In this document: positions 21,884 to 32,715 of the stretch, piece after piece
Position numbering within the stretch: the first letter of the stretch is position 1
Layout: every line of letters starts with the position of its first letter
NCBI RefSeq assembly: GCF_000801105.2
Contig: NC_079515.1
Span: 37,953,920-38,017,919 of the forward strand
DNA: 64,000 nucleotides
Direction of reading: 5' to 3'
DNA from: Raphanus sativus
Lineage: Eukaryota; Streptophyta; Magnoliopsida; Brassicales; Brassicaceae
The notes under the pieces: generated by a model
The model's input: only the letters and a program-made list of their open reading frames with translations
The model's database searches: none
What the model was told of the DNA's origin: nothing
Translations under genes and position numbers: made by a program

Positions 21884-22481
21884 TTTTTTTCCGTCAATGA
21901 TTTTATAATTAAAATACGGACCAAGCCCAACATTCAGCCGAAGCCCAATACAAAAATCTATGGCTTAAATCCCAAAATACAACAGTCCACCGAAAGATTT
22001 TAAACAGGCCCGCGGCCCAAACCCAAAGAACAAACCGACAGAACGTCTGGCGTGTCGAGGAGACTAAACACGTGGAGCTCTCCGCTCTGATCCTGTGACA
22101 CGCGTCGCAATCCGCCTCAACTCGACCACCTCCATCTCTAACTCGCCGGAACTTTACCAGCTCGCCATCCCTTTCGTCGGAGCTCTGAAACAAACAAGCC
22201 TCCGACGATACCAAACCGTTCTTCACCGCCTTGTCTTCACGCCAGAAAGATTCCATCGAGACATCGAGATCTCTCCGACTTTGAACCACTTCACATCGAG
22301 GACAAGCGAACCGAGAACCACAAACATACTTCCCTCGCACGTCGTCTATGTCGCCGGCGATCCTCATCGTCTACCGGACGACCAAACTCAATAACTCAAA
22401 CAGCCATCTTTCCGATAACCACACCAAAACTAAAGCACAGATCGGACTAGTAACCTTACCCAAAATTCCGGGTTCTACAAA
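21884..22481 (-). mobile_element. poly(A) retroposon (Sadhu-like or LINE-mobilised) with target duplication
   Basis: A GC-richer island of about 595 bp has retroposon architecture on the minus strand. It starts GTAGAACCCGGAATTTTGGG near 22478 and ends CATTGACGG followed by a run of A (T on the plus strand, 21884-21890). Identical 12-bp direct repeats AAAAAAACAGTT flank it (21872-21883 and 22482-22493). A frame of 152 codons (22367-21909) is open on the minus strand and shows no domain I know. The structure implies reverse transcription of an RNA by a LINE-type enzyme. Whether the source is a Sadhu element or a cellular RNA cannot be told without a database search. Confidence 0.6.
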
Positions 22482-22510
22482 AAAAAAACAGTTAAAAACC
22501 CAAAAAAATA

Positions 22511-23104
22511 TCTATACTATTAAAGCAGGATCCTATTTGAATTTTTACATAAACTTACCCTTCTATTATAAGGAAGTCGCATGTTTCATTAAGGGTATTT
22601 CTGTTATTTTGTATCATTTTCAATTAATAGGTCTCTTAATTATAGGCCCAAACTTTTTATGTTTCTTTAATTTCACGGTTTTGGACCATTTGGACCGATT
22701 TTAATATTTATCTAAGTTCACATTTTTCGTTAGGGCCATTTGGGCCAAGTTCTAATATTGATACTAACAAATATTTACACATAATTATTATTATTTATTT
22801 TTCTCAATATAAATAAAATTGTTAAAAGAATATAATATTAATTTATTCACAAGTTAAATCTGTTAAAAATTATATCTTTCAAAAATTCGGTACATAAAAG
22901 TGAAAATTGATTGAAAAAAATTTAAATACCACTTCAAATTTTTGAAAAAAACCAAGTTCAATTTTAAACATAAATACCCATTTATAAAATAAAAATAAAA
23001 ATAAAACAATACAATAAAAATAAATAAAAATATTTCATTTCACAAACTTATTCAAAATTTATAAAAAAAAAAAACAAACCCACGCTTCGCGGATCAAAAC
23101 CCAG
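22511..23104 (+). mobile_element. non-autonomous Helitron, 594 bp
   Basis: The 5' end TCTATACTATTAAAGCAGG is the familiar crucifer Helitron start, preceded by host A (22510). The 3' end carries a short GC hairpin region (CCACGCTTCGCGG) before the terminal CCAG, a variant of CTAG, which is followed by host T (23105). The interior is AT-rich with no Rep/helicase frame. Confidence 0.8.
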
Positions 23105-23500
23105 TACTTGATTATATTTCGAGAAAAAAAAACGGGTTTAATTTGGGCCTAAACCTAAAATAATTGAACATACGGCCCAAAAAGGATCTCCCAATTAAAT
23201 AAACTTCACCTAAAACGACGTATCTTCAATAGCCAAACCTTTTCGCTGACGCAACCAAACTCCCAAAAATTAAAAATAAAATAAAAAATAAATAAACTTT
23301 TTCCCCTCTCTCTCCTGTTTCTTCTTCTCCTCTCCATCTCCTTCCAAACTCTCTCTCTCTATATCTCCTTTTTCTCTCTCCGCTTCCGAGCACATCGGGT
23401 CTCTGAAAACCATTGATGCAGCCCTCGATCTTTCTCCACTAGCTACTGATCTACACCCTTATACAAACCGTACATACACATACATACTCTGTAAAAATCT
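23105..23500 (+). promoter_or_regulatory. promoter and 5' UTR of Alfin-like 2
   Basis: Two site-II-type motifs (TTTGGGCC near 23143 and GGCCCAA near 23176) lie upstream of a pyrimidine-rich CT leader (23300-23380). These are common in broadly expressed plant genes. The Helitron ends only about 400 bases from the start codon. Confidence 0.5.
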
Positions 23501-25215
23501 ATGGCCGCCGTTTCCTCTAACCCTCGCACCGTCGAAGAGATCTTCAAGGATTACACCGCTCGTCGCTCCGCTCTTCTCCGTGCTCTTACTAAAGGTCTTC
23601 AAACACACAAAACCCATCTCGAAAGTTTCTATCTTTCTTCCTAATAATGCCTTTTGGATTTTCCTTATAAAAAAGTGTTGATTTTTTTTTTGGATTTTTT
23701 GCTCAGATGTTGATGATTTCTACTCTCAATGCGATCCGGGTAAGTCAGTTTTAGCATAAATGAGCAGAAAGGTCTCGCCTTTTTATCCCTTTTGTAAGAT
23801 ATTTGGTTTTTGTGTAGAGAAGGAGAATTTGTGTTTGTATGGACACCCGAATGAGTCATGGGAAGTGAATCTACCAGCGGAGGAAGTTCCTCCTGAGCTT
23901 CCTGAGCCTGCTCTTGGTATCAATTTCGCTAGAGATGGTATGCAGAGGAAAGATTGGCTCTCGCTTGTTGCTGTCCATAGTGACTGTTGGTTGCTCTCTG
24001 TTTCTTTCTACTTTGGTGCTCGACTTAACCGCAACGAGAGGTCTCTTTTCTTTCTCTCTCTCTCTCTTTGAAACAAATTTTGATTCAGGTTTGAGTTTTC
24101 ATTAAGACAAGTCTTGCATTTTTTTTTTACTTTGTTTTAATGGGTTTTGTTCTTCTTACATAAAAACCGTTTGTGTTTTCCTGTTGTGTTTATGTGCTCT
24201 TTTAGCCCTGACATGAAGCTGTTTGAAGGATAGAAATGTATAGTGAAGAAAAATTGAAACTGTTTTGGTAGTCTTTGAGTGTGTTTATTTTTTACCCTTT
24301 GATGTCTGTGTATGGTTCTTCTTTTCTTAGGCTATGTTTATTATGGCTCGACTCATATCTATGGACGACGTCTTGATTATTGTTACTTCACTGCTCTGAA
24401 GTATCTCTTTCTTGCATCTTTAGTTATTGTATTGCCTTAAACTTGAAACTTGATTATTCTTTTTTGTCATTACTTGACTACCCTCCCTTATCTTAAAGGG
24501 CAGTTGTGTTCTGTCTTTGAACATCTTACAACTGCTATTTTGTGGGAGCATGTGATAAATTTCACCGTCTCACTGTTACATGTGAAACTTATCTTAGTAA
24601 CTATTGGAATCCCAAGAACTTCGCTGAAAAAAGGAAATGTGAAAGTTGCATGTTGACCAAAAAGACTCTTTCGTTAGGTACTAATGAGATCATATCACTG
24701 TTTATATATTTCTACAAAACTCATATCTTTTATATTGCAGGAAGCGGCTATTCAGTCTGATCAACGATCTCCCAACTCTCTTTGATGTAGTGACTGGTAG
24801 GAAACCAATCAAAGACAACAAGCCAAGCTCGGATTCCGGAAGCAAATCTAGAAACGGCACTAAGGTACATTAAAAAAAATATGATCTTAATCTTCAGTTT
24901 TGATTTGCAAACTCTCCTTTTAAAAAACAAAAAAAAATGGGTCTGTTGCAGAGATCAATAGAAGGGCAGACAAAGAGTCCGACACCAAGACTGATGGAAG
25001 AGAGCTACGAGGATGAGGATGAAGAAGAAGACGAGCATGGAGACACTCTCTGTGGTATCTGTGGAGGCAACTATACACAAGATGAGTTCTGGATTTGCTG
25101 TGATGTTTGTGAACGTTGGTACCACGGGAAATGCGTGAAGATCACTCCCGCCAAAGCAGAGAGCATCAAGCAGTATAAATGCCCACCTTGCTGTGCAAAG
25201 AAAGGAAGACAGTGA
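23501..25215 (+). CDS. AL2: Alfin-like PHD-finger protein
   Basis: Five exons (23501-23594, 23707-23739, 23818-24040, 24741-24864, 24952-25215) give 245 residues. The N-terminal Alfin domain (DUF3594, residues 8 to about 135) starts [21 protein letters not shown] and includes the block [21 protein letters not shown] variable linker rich in Ser, Lys and acidic residues follows. The C-terminal PHD finger (about 190-240) has all zinc ligands: C192, C195, C207 or C208, C211, H216, C219, C235 and C238, with W214 in the motif ERWYHGKC. Alfin-like PHD fingers bind H3K4me2/3 and act as nuclear transcriptional regulators, for example with PRC1 components in seed and stress responses. Position next to FAD7 supports AL2 (At3g11200). 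Confidence 0.95.
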
Positions 25216-25802
25216 TCATCATCATCATCTCCATATCTCCCCAGAGACTCTGGTTCTTATGTCTTAATCGATATATTAATCAACCTTTTTTTCTTGTTTC
25301 TTTTAACCTTTTAATTTCAAAGCATACAAAAACTCTCTCTTTAGATTTGCCAGAAGGGATTCCAAGAAGTTAAGAGAGTGTAGCAACTGTTTGAGTATTA
25401 TTATTCTTATAAGAAAACTAGTCTGTTCTGTCAAATTGTGTCATGGAGATTTGTATATGTAGTCATATCTTAAGCATTGAACTTTATTCTGCAGCTTATG
25501 TTTAATCTTTTGCTGATTTGGTTCCTATTTGGTTCCTCTATTCTGCTGTGGTCTCTGGCTGTTCATGCAACAATATACAAACTATATATAAACCTTAAGA
25601 AGGATGAATCTAAGACGATTCAATGTATCTTATATTTATAGCTTCAGTACTGAAAACAAATTTGTCGTTTCCATCTGATTGTATTCAGAGATACTAACTC
25701 TCTGGAGGTAGTAGTAACACAATAGATTGGACGTTAATAAGCAAAAAAATCAGCTGGTCAGAAATAGAAAAAGCTTCTCTATCACTTTCTGCTTGCTTCA
25801 TT
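25216..25802. other. convergent 3' UTRs of AL2 and FAD7
   Basis: The two genes end tail to tail 587 bases apart. The space is AT-rich and should hold both polyadenylation regions. Confidence 0.6.
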
Positions 25803-27927
25803 TTAATCTGCTGTTACTTTGACCTCTCCATATAGATTAGGATCTGCTTTATAGTATACAACATCTTCTTGGTCGCTCACATAATGATCTTCTTTCATAC
25901 TTTTTGCTAAGATTCCCAGTAAATGTAATGGCAAAGGTCCAGACTTATCAGGCTCCCTGTAATACTTGCCTAATACTGGTTTAGCCGCTTCTGTCTGCAA
26001 AACAGAAATGGCAACCAAACACACAAAAAATGGTTAGAAACTCAAATATTTTAACTCTCTCAGTCTTCAGATTCAGTAACTTACGGCTTCTACTAGATGA
26101 TAATGTGGGATCTGCGGGAAAAGATGATGTATCACATGAGTTCCAATGTCGTGATGAATGTTATTGATCACTCCGTAGTCACGATCCAATGTTGTAAGCC
26201 CTCCTCTCAAGTAACTCCATTCCTGTTTCGAGAGAAACAAGAAAGACTTAAGTATTGCATTGTCTCCGAAGAAGAGTGAAAGGCCAGAGACTCTGCATTT
26301 TTACCTTCCCACGGTACCAAGGGAGCTTATCTTCATGACCATGATGATGCAGGTAAGTCACAAAGTCCAACCACATCACATTTATCTGTAGTTGAAATAA
26401 AAAACAATTGTCAGGTTAAGGCAAAAAAAAAAGAAACAAATCAGAGGAGAGGAAGAGGCAGCATTACCCAGTAAGGGATTCCATAGAGTTTGAGCATTTG
26501 TATTGGACCCATCACAAAGTTGAGACACACAAGCAGAGCAGCCATTGCAGTCCAACAAGCTGTAGAAGTAAGAACATCCTTCTTCTCTTTAGGGAGGAAC
26601 AAATCACTGTCCGGATGGTAATGAGAACCCTTTTTCCCCGGGCTTCGAGCCCACTGAAAACAACACAGATGAAGAAAACACACGAGCCTTTTATTTACTT
26701 GATCATGTGTAAGCTTAAGCTATTACAGCAACAAAGAGATGAGTCTTTTTTTTCTTCTTACCAAGTAGAAAGGGTACGCGAGCATCACGAGAGGCAGTGT
26801 GAATCTAAAGAACCGAGTGGGTCTATCCAAAGTCTTGAAGATTTTCTCAGACATCTGCAGTTACAAGAAACAGTATAAATAAATTAAAACAAACACCACA
26901 GGACTGAAAAACAAGAGCCAGTGTTAGTTAACTTACAGGATGCCAAGATTCATCGTTTTCAACATGTCCATGGTTCTGGTGGTGAGTCCTGTGGCTAATT
27001 CTCCTACAGACCAATCAAAGTTCATTTATTTACACACAGTAGATGAATGATGTAAAAAAAAAATGGTTTGAAAAGGAAAACTAACCAGCCATGGTAAGGG
27101 ACTAGGATTGAGGAATGAAGAAGGTGACCAACAACACTGTTCAACCTCGGATCATTTGAGAAGCTACCATGTCCACTGAAACCAAACAGAGTATTGTGAC
27201 AACTATAAGAGAAGATCAAGAAAGTCTACAAAACCAGTAACTAGTTGCTATTGGTCTACAAGCAACATCATGATGATGATAGTGAGAACTCAGTTCTGTC
27301 CAAGAGATAGGGATAAGGGATGCAAAAGCCAAAGACTTCGTTTCAATTTTGTAAAGTCAAATTAAAAGTGAGAAGAATCATCCAAAGTTGACCAAGTCAG
27401 AGGCTAAACAAGGAAAAGATAAGGTTTTTTTAAATATTGGAATTATACCAGTCATGGCCAAGAACAAAGAGAGCCCAGAACATGGTTCCTTGAGCAAGCC
27501 AATAGAGAGGCCAAACAAGCCAACTGTTGAGGTAAGCAGCTCCAGCAGCCAATGCAAACACAATGGCGACGTCTCTCACTACGTAGCTCATGGACTTCCA
27601 TGGATTCTTAACCCAACAATGCTTGGGTATAGCTGCTCTGATATCAGCTAAGTTGAACGGAGGAGGCGCTCCTGGGTCGAATCTCTGCGTTTCGTGTTCC
27701 GCCTCGACAGGAGGAGGAGACGAGTCGACTGTTAAAGGCGTGGTTACATTCAACGCCCAGTTCTTAGTGGAGAACCCATTCAGACGAAACGAGAGAGAAG
27801 TGGAAGAAGAAGGGGATGGTCTGAGTTTGAAGGTGGTGTTGGTGTTAGAGAGGAAAGTGGATCTGGGTGTGGTGTAGATTCTGGGGAGAGGTCTTATGCC
27901 ACATTCGGATAAGACCAAGTTCGCCAT
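25803..27927 (-). CDS. FAD7: chloroplast omega-3 fatty acid desaturase
   Basis: Eight minus-strand exons (27449-27927, 27086-27175, 26937-27003, 26762-26854, 26468-26653, 26305-26385, 26085-26222, 25803-25994) join in frame to 441 residues, against 446 in Arabidopsis FAD7. The enzyme adds the third double bond to 16:2 and 18:2 acyl chains of galactolipids to make 16:3 and 18:3, using ferredoxin. It acts in the chloroplast envelope. The start is a Ser/Thr/Pro-rich transit peptide of about 65 residues. All three di-iron histidine boxes are present: HDCGH (158-162, split by intron 1), HRTHH (194-198) and HVIHH (361-365). Hydrophobic segments include the stretch around residues 117-156. The product supplies linolenic acid for jasmonate synthesis. 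The paralogue FAD8 is temperature-regulated, but the AL2 neighbour supports FAD7 here. Confidence 0.96.
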
Positions 27928-28040
27928 TGTTAGAGCTCTCTCTCTCTCCCCAGAAGAAGAAAGATGGAAGACTCTGTTTTTCTGCTCTGTTTATTAAATG
28001 AGAGGTTAGAAAAAGAGAAGAGATAAGTAATGAAAGACTA

Positions 28041-28060
28041 TTAAGAGAGAGAGAGAGAGA
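28041..28060. repeat. GA microsatellite upstream of FAD7
   Basis: A run of about ten GA units, 115 bases before the FAD7 ATG, in a CT-rich (transcribed-strand) leader or promoter. Confidence 0.7.
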
Positions 28061-28359
28061 TGTAAAGTTGTGTTTCTTGTTTGCTTGTCGTGTCTCTCTC
28101 TGGTCTCTATATTCTGGTTCACAAAGTGTTTTGTTTTCCTTTCTGAGGTCGGCAATTTAGATTACATAACTGAATGTGTATATGTAAGTGTGAAGATCTG
28201 CAAGTTGAAAGGAGAAGAAAACTTAGTGCTGAGGTAAAAGAGATATTTGTTCTTGTTGTGGAAATTTTGTGACGGTCTATTTTGGGCCCAATTTGTCAAC
28301 GAGACGTGTTTAGTTTGATCTTCTTGTTGTTTTTCTTCTTTTGGTATGGATCTCATTTA

Positions 28360-28930
28360 GCTAAAGCCTTTTTAGAGATCCATGTTTCATGATTAGCCAT
28401 AATACTGTATATATAATCAATAAATATTCGTTAAATTGATGCACATTATTTTAGTTAAAAAAAAAACTTAGTAGTCACTTAGTGTGACATACTTAAGGAG
28501 AAATTTGTTTTATTTTGACGAAAATTTTTGGTCTGTTGATTATGTAAGAAAATAGGTTCACAGAGCCATAAGTTTATTTTTTCTTGTGGATGTGTTTCGG
28601 TTACTTCTGGGTTCTGCCCGGTTTGATGATTGTTGCGTCTGCGGGATTATAGATACAGGTCTTTGCCTAAAAGAATCAATGATTGGCTCTATGTTGTGCT
28701 GCTTGTGCGCTTTGCCCTTGTTGTGCTCATGAGAGTTCTTGGTCAGCGATGACGTTACAGAAACTTGTGCTTGGTTCCAATTCCATTGGCACAGTCATGC
28801 TGTCTAGTCAGATTTCACTAAGGTTTCCGTATGTAGCGCAGCACCATCACCACAAGGCTCACAATGCCCTAGTGGATTCCACGAGTAAAAGTGAAGACGT
28901 GGATACAAATCAATAAGACTCAGATTCTAG
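28360..28930. other. intergenic; unassigned GC-richer patch near 28600-28920
   Basis: A frame of 77 codons from 28683 is Cys-rich at its start and His-rich later (YVAQHHHHKAHN). It has no recognisable domain or splice context. It may be a gene relic or chance. Confidence 0.25.
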
Positions 28931-29022
28931 TATAACATCAGTGACATTAACCACTATCTTTATCAATTACTCCCTCCGTTTCATAATAGTTGATGTTTTA
29001 GAAGGATAATTTTGTTTCAAAT
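28931..29022 (+). repeat. 92-bp direct repeat, left copy (includes half of a MITE)
   Basis: Identical over 92 bases to 32025-32116. It starts TATAACATCAGTG, runs into the first 50 or so bases of the Stowaway-type MITE (CTCCCTCCGTTTCATAATAG), then joins Harbinger coding sequence abruptly after TTTCAAAT. Confidence 0.95.
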
Positions 29023-30149
29023 CTAGCTGGAAGAGAGTTCATCATAAATAAGTTTGAAGAGAAATTTGCTAAGAGATGGATATGGGACAGGTTTAAGAAC
29101 AAGGTTGATATTAGTAGAAAAGCATATATCAAGTTCAAGAAGCTTACCCACAACAGAACCGGACTTGTATATGATGCTTTGGGAAGGTTGGCGATGTCGG
29201 AAGGTTGGTGGGATCAACGCATTGCGGTAAGTATAACTTTTATTTTTTTTCTTAAGTAATTATGATCTGTCTTTGTCGGATTATAATATCTGCTCTTGCT
29301 TTTGTTCTTGTGTGTTTCTGAATCAGAACATAAGTAGTAAAGAACTAACCTTTGAACAGATCTTTCTCATGCTTGTTGGGTTTTTGTGATTATAGTTTTG
29401 GATCGTGTCCGGTTTCATGAAAGGAATTTTCTGCATTTCTTAAACTAATTCTACTGGATTTTGAGTATCACACATATAAGATGTGACATTTTTTAATCTG
29501 CATAGCTTTTGCTGATATGTTCATATATCGTTTTAATATCTGCCATTATTTGATTGATCAAATATACTAAGCTTTTTTTTCTCTTGAACAGGAATGGCAA
29601 GGTGCAAGAAAGTATAAGATCAAAGTGCCTCCAAACATGGATGTATTTGAAGCAGAGTTTGGTGCTGTTACTGTAACTGGAGCAGAGGGATGGTGTGCTC
29701 AACAAGGAGAAGCTAGCTTAGATTCTAGAGTAGATGCAGAGAAGAATGATGAGTCTGATTCAGTTGACACTGATATGCCAGCACCAAGAGAAGGAACCAG
29801 TAGGGCTGGATCTTCAAAAAGAAAGCGTAAGGAATGTGATCAAGAGCCTTATGTTGTACGGAATGCAATTCTGGCTGAAAAAAATAAGATAGCTAAGGAG
29901 ATGGTAGAGATAATGGCAGAGGATCGTGTGTTGTTGCAGGAGGATCGCAAATTCCGTATAGACTCAGTGTTGGAGATACTTAATAAGCTGCCTGGAGTGA
30001 TAATGTGGTCACCATTTCACATTGGTGCACTTAACCATCTCAAAGCTGTTGAAGGAAACAGAATGGCTTTTATGTCTTTCTCTAGTGATGATGATAAAAT
30101 TAGCTATCTTGAGAATATGATTGGAGTTAAGATGTATGAAGGATTGTAG
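29023..30149 (+). pseudogene. Harbinger ORF1, Myb/SANT-like DNA-binding protein, 5'-truncated
   Basis: Two exons (29023-29226 and 29592-30149) join in phase 0 to about 253 codons. The first exon encodes the later part of a Myb_DNA-bind_3 (SANT-like) domain: KRWIWDRFKNK, FKKLTHNRTGLVYDALG, GWWDQRI. The second continues EWQGARKYKIKVPPNMDVFE, then an acidic Ser-rich linker, a basic nuclear-signal-like KRKRKE, and a helical C-terminus that in relatives contacts the transposase. The N-terminal half of the Myb domain and the start codon are missing because the frame begins at the rearrangement junction at 29023. Apart from that break, no stop or shift is seen. Confidence 0.8.
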
Positions 30150-30413
30150 TGTCTGTTTTAGTATCACTCTTTTTAGTAAGACTGTTTTAATATGACTCGG
30201 ATTGTAGTGTTTCTTTTAAGCCAATGACTTTTGTTTCATTTCTTTTGTTATGACTCAGATTGTAGTATTTAAATGTGACTGCAAGTTGCTGTCTGCTGAT
30301 GAAAATTGTAGCTAATGGTCACGTGTTGGCATGATTTCAGTTGTTTCAATCAGTTCTTTTTTAAATTGTAATCAGTTTCTTTAATCAGTTATATATGATT
30401 TAATGTTTTGCAG

Positions 30414-31634
30414 ATGGTTAGGTGGTACTTGGATGATGATGATGATGATGATGATTATGAGGAAGAGCAGGAAGTTGATATGCTTAAGCCAGAAAGATTG
30501 CTTCATAGAACAGATCGAGGTGCTGGATGGCATCATGTTCAGCAGCTTATGCACGGGTCAGATCAACAGTGCTATGATATCCTTCGCATGCATCAGAGGA
30601 CATTCCAAGCTTTGTGTAAGATGTTAGCAACGAGATATGGGTTAAAAGAGACGAACAATGTCTATATTGAAGAAGCGGTTGCAATGTTCCTTGAAGTGGT
30701 GGGTCAAGATAAGACAGTACGGGTTATTGCACAAATATATCAGCGTTCGTTGGATACAGTCAAAAGAAAACTTGGTGAAGTTTTGAGTGCTCTCTTGAAG
30801 TTTGCTGCAGATGCACTAAAACCAGAAGATGGTGAGTTCACAAGAGTATGTCCTGCTTTGGGAAATGATGATCGCTACTGGCCTTTTTTTAAAGATTGTA
30901 TTGGAGCATTGGATGGAACTCATATCTCAGTTCGCCCTCCTAAGGGAAATGCAGAAGCATACAGGGGTAGAAAACATGTGCCAACCATGAATGTCCTTGC
31001 TATATGTAACTTCGATATGAAGTTCGTATATGCTTATGTGGGGGTACCGGGTAGAGCCCATGACACAAAGGTATTGACTTATTGTGCGAGGAATGAGCCA
31101 TTTTTCCCACATCCGCCAAATGGAAAGTATTATGTGGTTGATGCTGGATATCCCACAAGAACAGGGTATCTTGGTCCGTATCGTAAGGTTCGGTATCATC
31201 TTGATCAGTTCAACAGAGGAGGACCACCAACGAACACTCGAGAGGTGTTCAACCGGAGACACTCAAGCTTACGATCAGTGATTGAGCGGACATTTGGAGT
31301 GTGGAAAGCAAAATGGAGAATTCTTGACCGTGGGCATCCTAAATATGGTTTGGTCAAATGGATGAAGCTAGTAACAGCAACAATGGCTCTACACAACTTC
31401 ATACGTGATTCACATCGAGAAGATAATGATTTTGTGCATTGGCAGACAAGAGAAGAATATCATACTCATGGTGATAATGAAGTGGAAGATGAAGAAGAAG
31501 AAGAAGAAGAAGAAGAAGATGGTGATGGTTATGATGGACATATTCCATATAATCCGACTGGTGACAGAGCCATGGAAGATTTACGTGATCATATTACTAG
31601 TGAGTTGAGTAGAGGATATCGATTACCTTATTAG
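30414..31634 (+). CDS. Harbinger transposase (DDE_Tnp_4)
   Basis: A single open frame of 406 codons from ATG 30414, directly after a TTTTGCAG acceptor-like sequence. The N-terminus has an Asp run from a GAT repeat. A helix-turn-helix-like region follows (TVRVIAQIYQRSLDTVKRKL, about residues 101-120). The catalytic domain has the three acidic residues in their usual setting: D167 in GALDGTH, D243 in VVDAGYP and E291 in SVIERTFG. A Glu-rich tail ends GYRLPY. The frame is intact, so the enzyme could be active in trans on other Harbinger or Tourist-like copies, although its own element has lost one end. Confidence 0.92.
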   Translation: MVRWYLDDDDDDDDYEEEQEVDMLKPERLLHRTDRGAGWHHVQQLMHGSDQQCYDILRMHQRTFQALCKMLATRYGLKETNNVYIEEAVAMFLEVVGQDKTVRVIAQIYQRSLDTVKRKLGEVLSALLKFAADALKPEDGEFTRVCPALGNDDRYWPFFKDCIGALDGTHISVRPPKGNAEAYRGRKHVPTMNVLAICNFDMKFVYAYVGVPGRAHDTKVLTYCARNEPFFPHPPNGKYYVVDAGYPTRTGYLGPYRKVRYHLDQFNRGGPPTNTREVFNRRHSSLRSVIERTFGVWKAKWRILDRGHPKYGLVKWMKLVTATMALHNFIRDSHREDNDFVHWQTREEYHTHGDNEVEDEEEEEEEEEDGDGYDGHIPYNPTGDRAMEDLRDHITSELSRGYRLPY

Positions 31635-31829
31635 TTTATTTGATTTGAGTTTGTACTGATGTTTATTATTGATCTTAAAACATTTGACTTTTGTTTTTAA
31701 ACATTTATTTATGTTTAGTTTGTTGATATAATTTTTTTACAAGATATGAATAAGTTGAAAATAAAAATCTTAAAATTATATTTTTGTAAAAAATAATCGC
31801 ATTTAATAAGTTAAATGTAAATATGTGGT

Positions 31830-32024
31830 CGCTAGCGATGTCAAAACGAACAATGCAGCGACAACCGCTGCGATCAACCTCGCGACTTACAAACGAACAA
31901 CTGAGCGACAACCGCTGCGATCAGTCGTGCGACCTGCAAACGAACAACATACAGCGACTCAAGTCGCTGACGCTGGTCGCTGACTCTGGTCGCTGACGCT
32001 AGCGACCTCGAAACGAACAGGGCC
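31830..32024 (+). repeat. Harbinger right subterminal repeats and terminal inverted repeat
   Basis: GC-rich against AT-rich surroundings. It contains two GCGACAACCGCTGCGATCA units, three GGTCGCTGAC-like units and the terminal CGAAACGAACAGGGCC. These are the probable binding sites for the Myb-like protein and transposase. Confidence 0.75.
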
Positions 32025-32116
32025 TATAACATCAGTGACATTAACCACTATCTTTATCAATTACTCCCTCCGTTTCATAATAGTTGATGTTTTAGAAGGA
32101 TAATTTTGTTTCAAAT
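32025..32116 (+). repeat. 92-bp direct repeat, right copy
   Basis: Identical to 28931-29022. Here it continues into the rest of the MITE and the clathrin promoter, so this copy lies in the native right flank. Confidence 0.95.
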
Positions 32117-32311
32117 TAGATGAAGTTTTGAGATTTTAAAGTTACTTTAACTTTATTGGAAACTGTTCAACCAATTAGGTTTTACACTCTTTTTGTTATT
32201 GGTTAATTGATTTTAAAATTATATCTTTAAAATATTTTTTATTAAAGAAATATAGTTTTCTTAATCTTTGTGCATTAGAGTAAAACATCTAATATTATGA
32301 AACGGAGGGAG
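32064..32311. mobile_element. Stowaway-type MITE, 248 bp, TA target site
   Basis: Perfect terminal inverted repeats (CTCCCTCCGTTTCATAATA and its complement) are bounded by TA on both sides (32062-32063 and 32312-32313). It is non-coding and AT-rich, as in Tc1/mariner-derived MITEs. Confidence 0.85.
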
Positions 32312-32715
32312 TACTGTATAATCATCATCACTCAATTGGTAATTAGACGAGAAGTCCACCTAGCATATAGGGTACATGTCAACATCATTATCACTACTCT
32401 CATCACTGTCTGTTTGTTTTGTGACAAAACCCGGCCCATTTATTAAGCTCGGATCAAATCCGACCCGTTAATTTGCACGTCTGTCTCCTTTTTGTTCTCT
32501 CTCATTTATATTCTACGAGTGACTCCGATCCGATCGCTGTTCACCCTTTCTCGTTCACTTGACTCAGATCTGGCAGCGATCTCAAACCTTCTCCACGTTC
32601 TCTCGCATCGATCCTCCTTCTCTCTCTCTCGCTCTTGGCTACTGACGATCTCGTCCCAGCCGTGGATCTGATTCTCTCCCCGGGAGATTCCCTCGCTGCG
32701 ATCTGAGGTCAAAAC

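Larger units (their letters stand above)
29023..32024 (+). mobile_element. PIF/Harbinger DNA transposon, left end missing
   Basis: The element carries the two standard Harbinger genes, a Myb/SANT-like DNA-binding protein and a DDE transposase. It has a right end made of GC-rich subterminal repeats: GCGACAACCGCTGCGATCA twice and GGTCGCTGAC-type units three times. Its terminal inverted repeat ends CGAAACGAACAGGGCC. No matching left terminus exists: the sequence enters the first gene directly from a 92-bp copy of the right flank. The exact right boundary is ambiguous by two bases (32024-32026) because of the TA-rich target. Confidence 0.85.

Noticed and set aside
22095..22394. A 99-codon plus-strand frame in the GC-rich island
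   Set aside because: It lies inside a retroposon oriented on the minus strand and has no recognisable domain.
23760..24105. Two plus-strand frames of 103 and 63 codons in the Alfin-like gene
   Set aside because: They are readings through introns. The spliced Alfin-like model accounts for the region.
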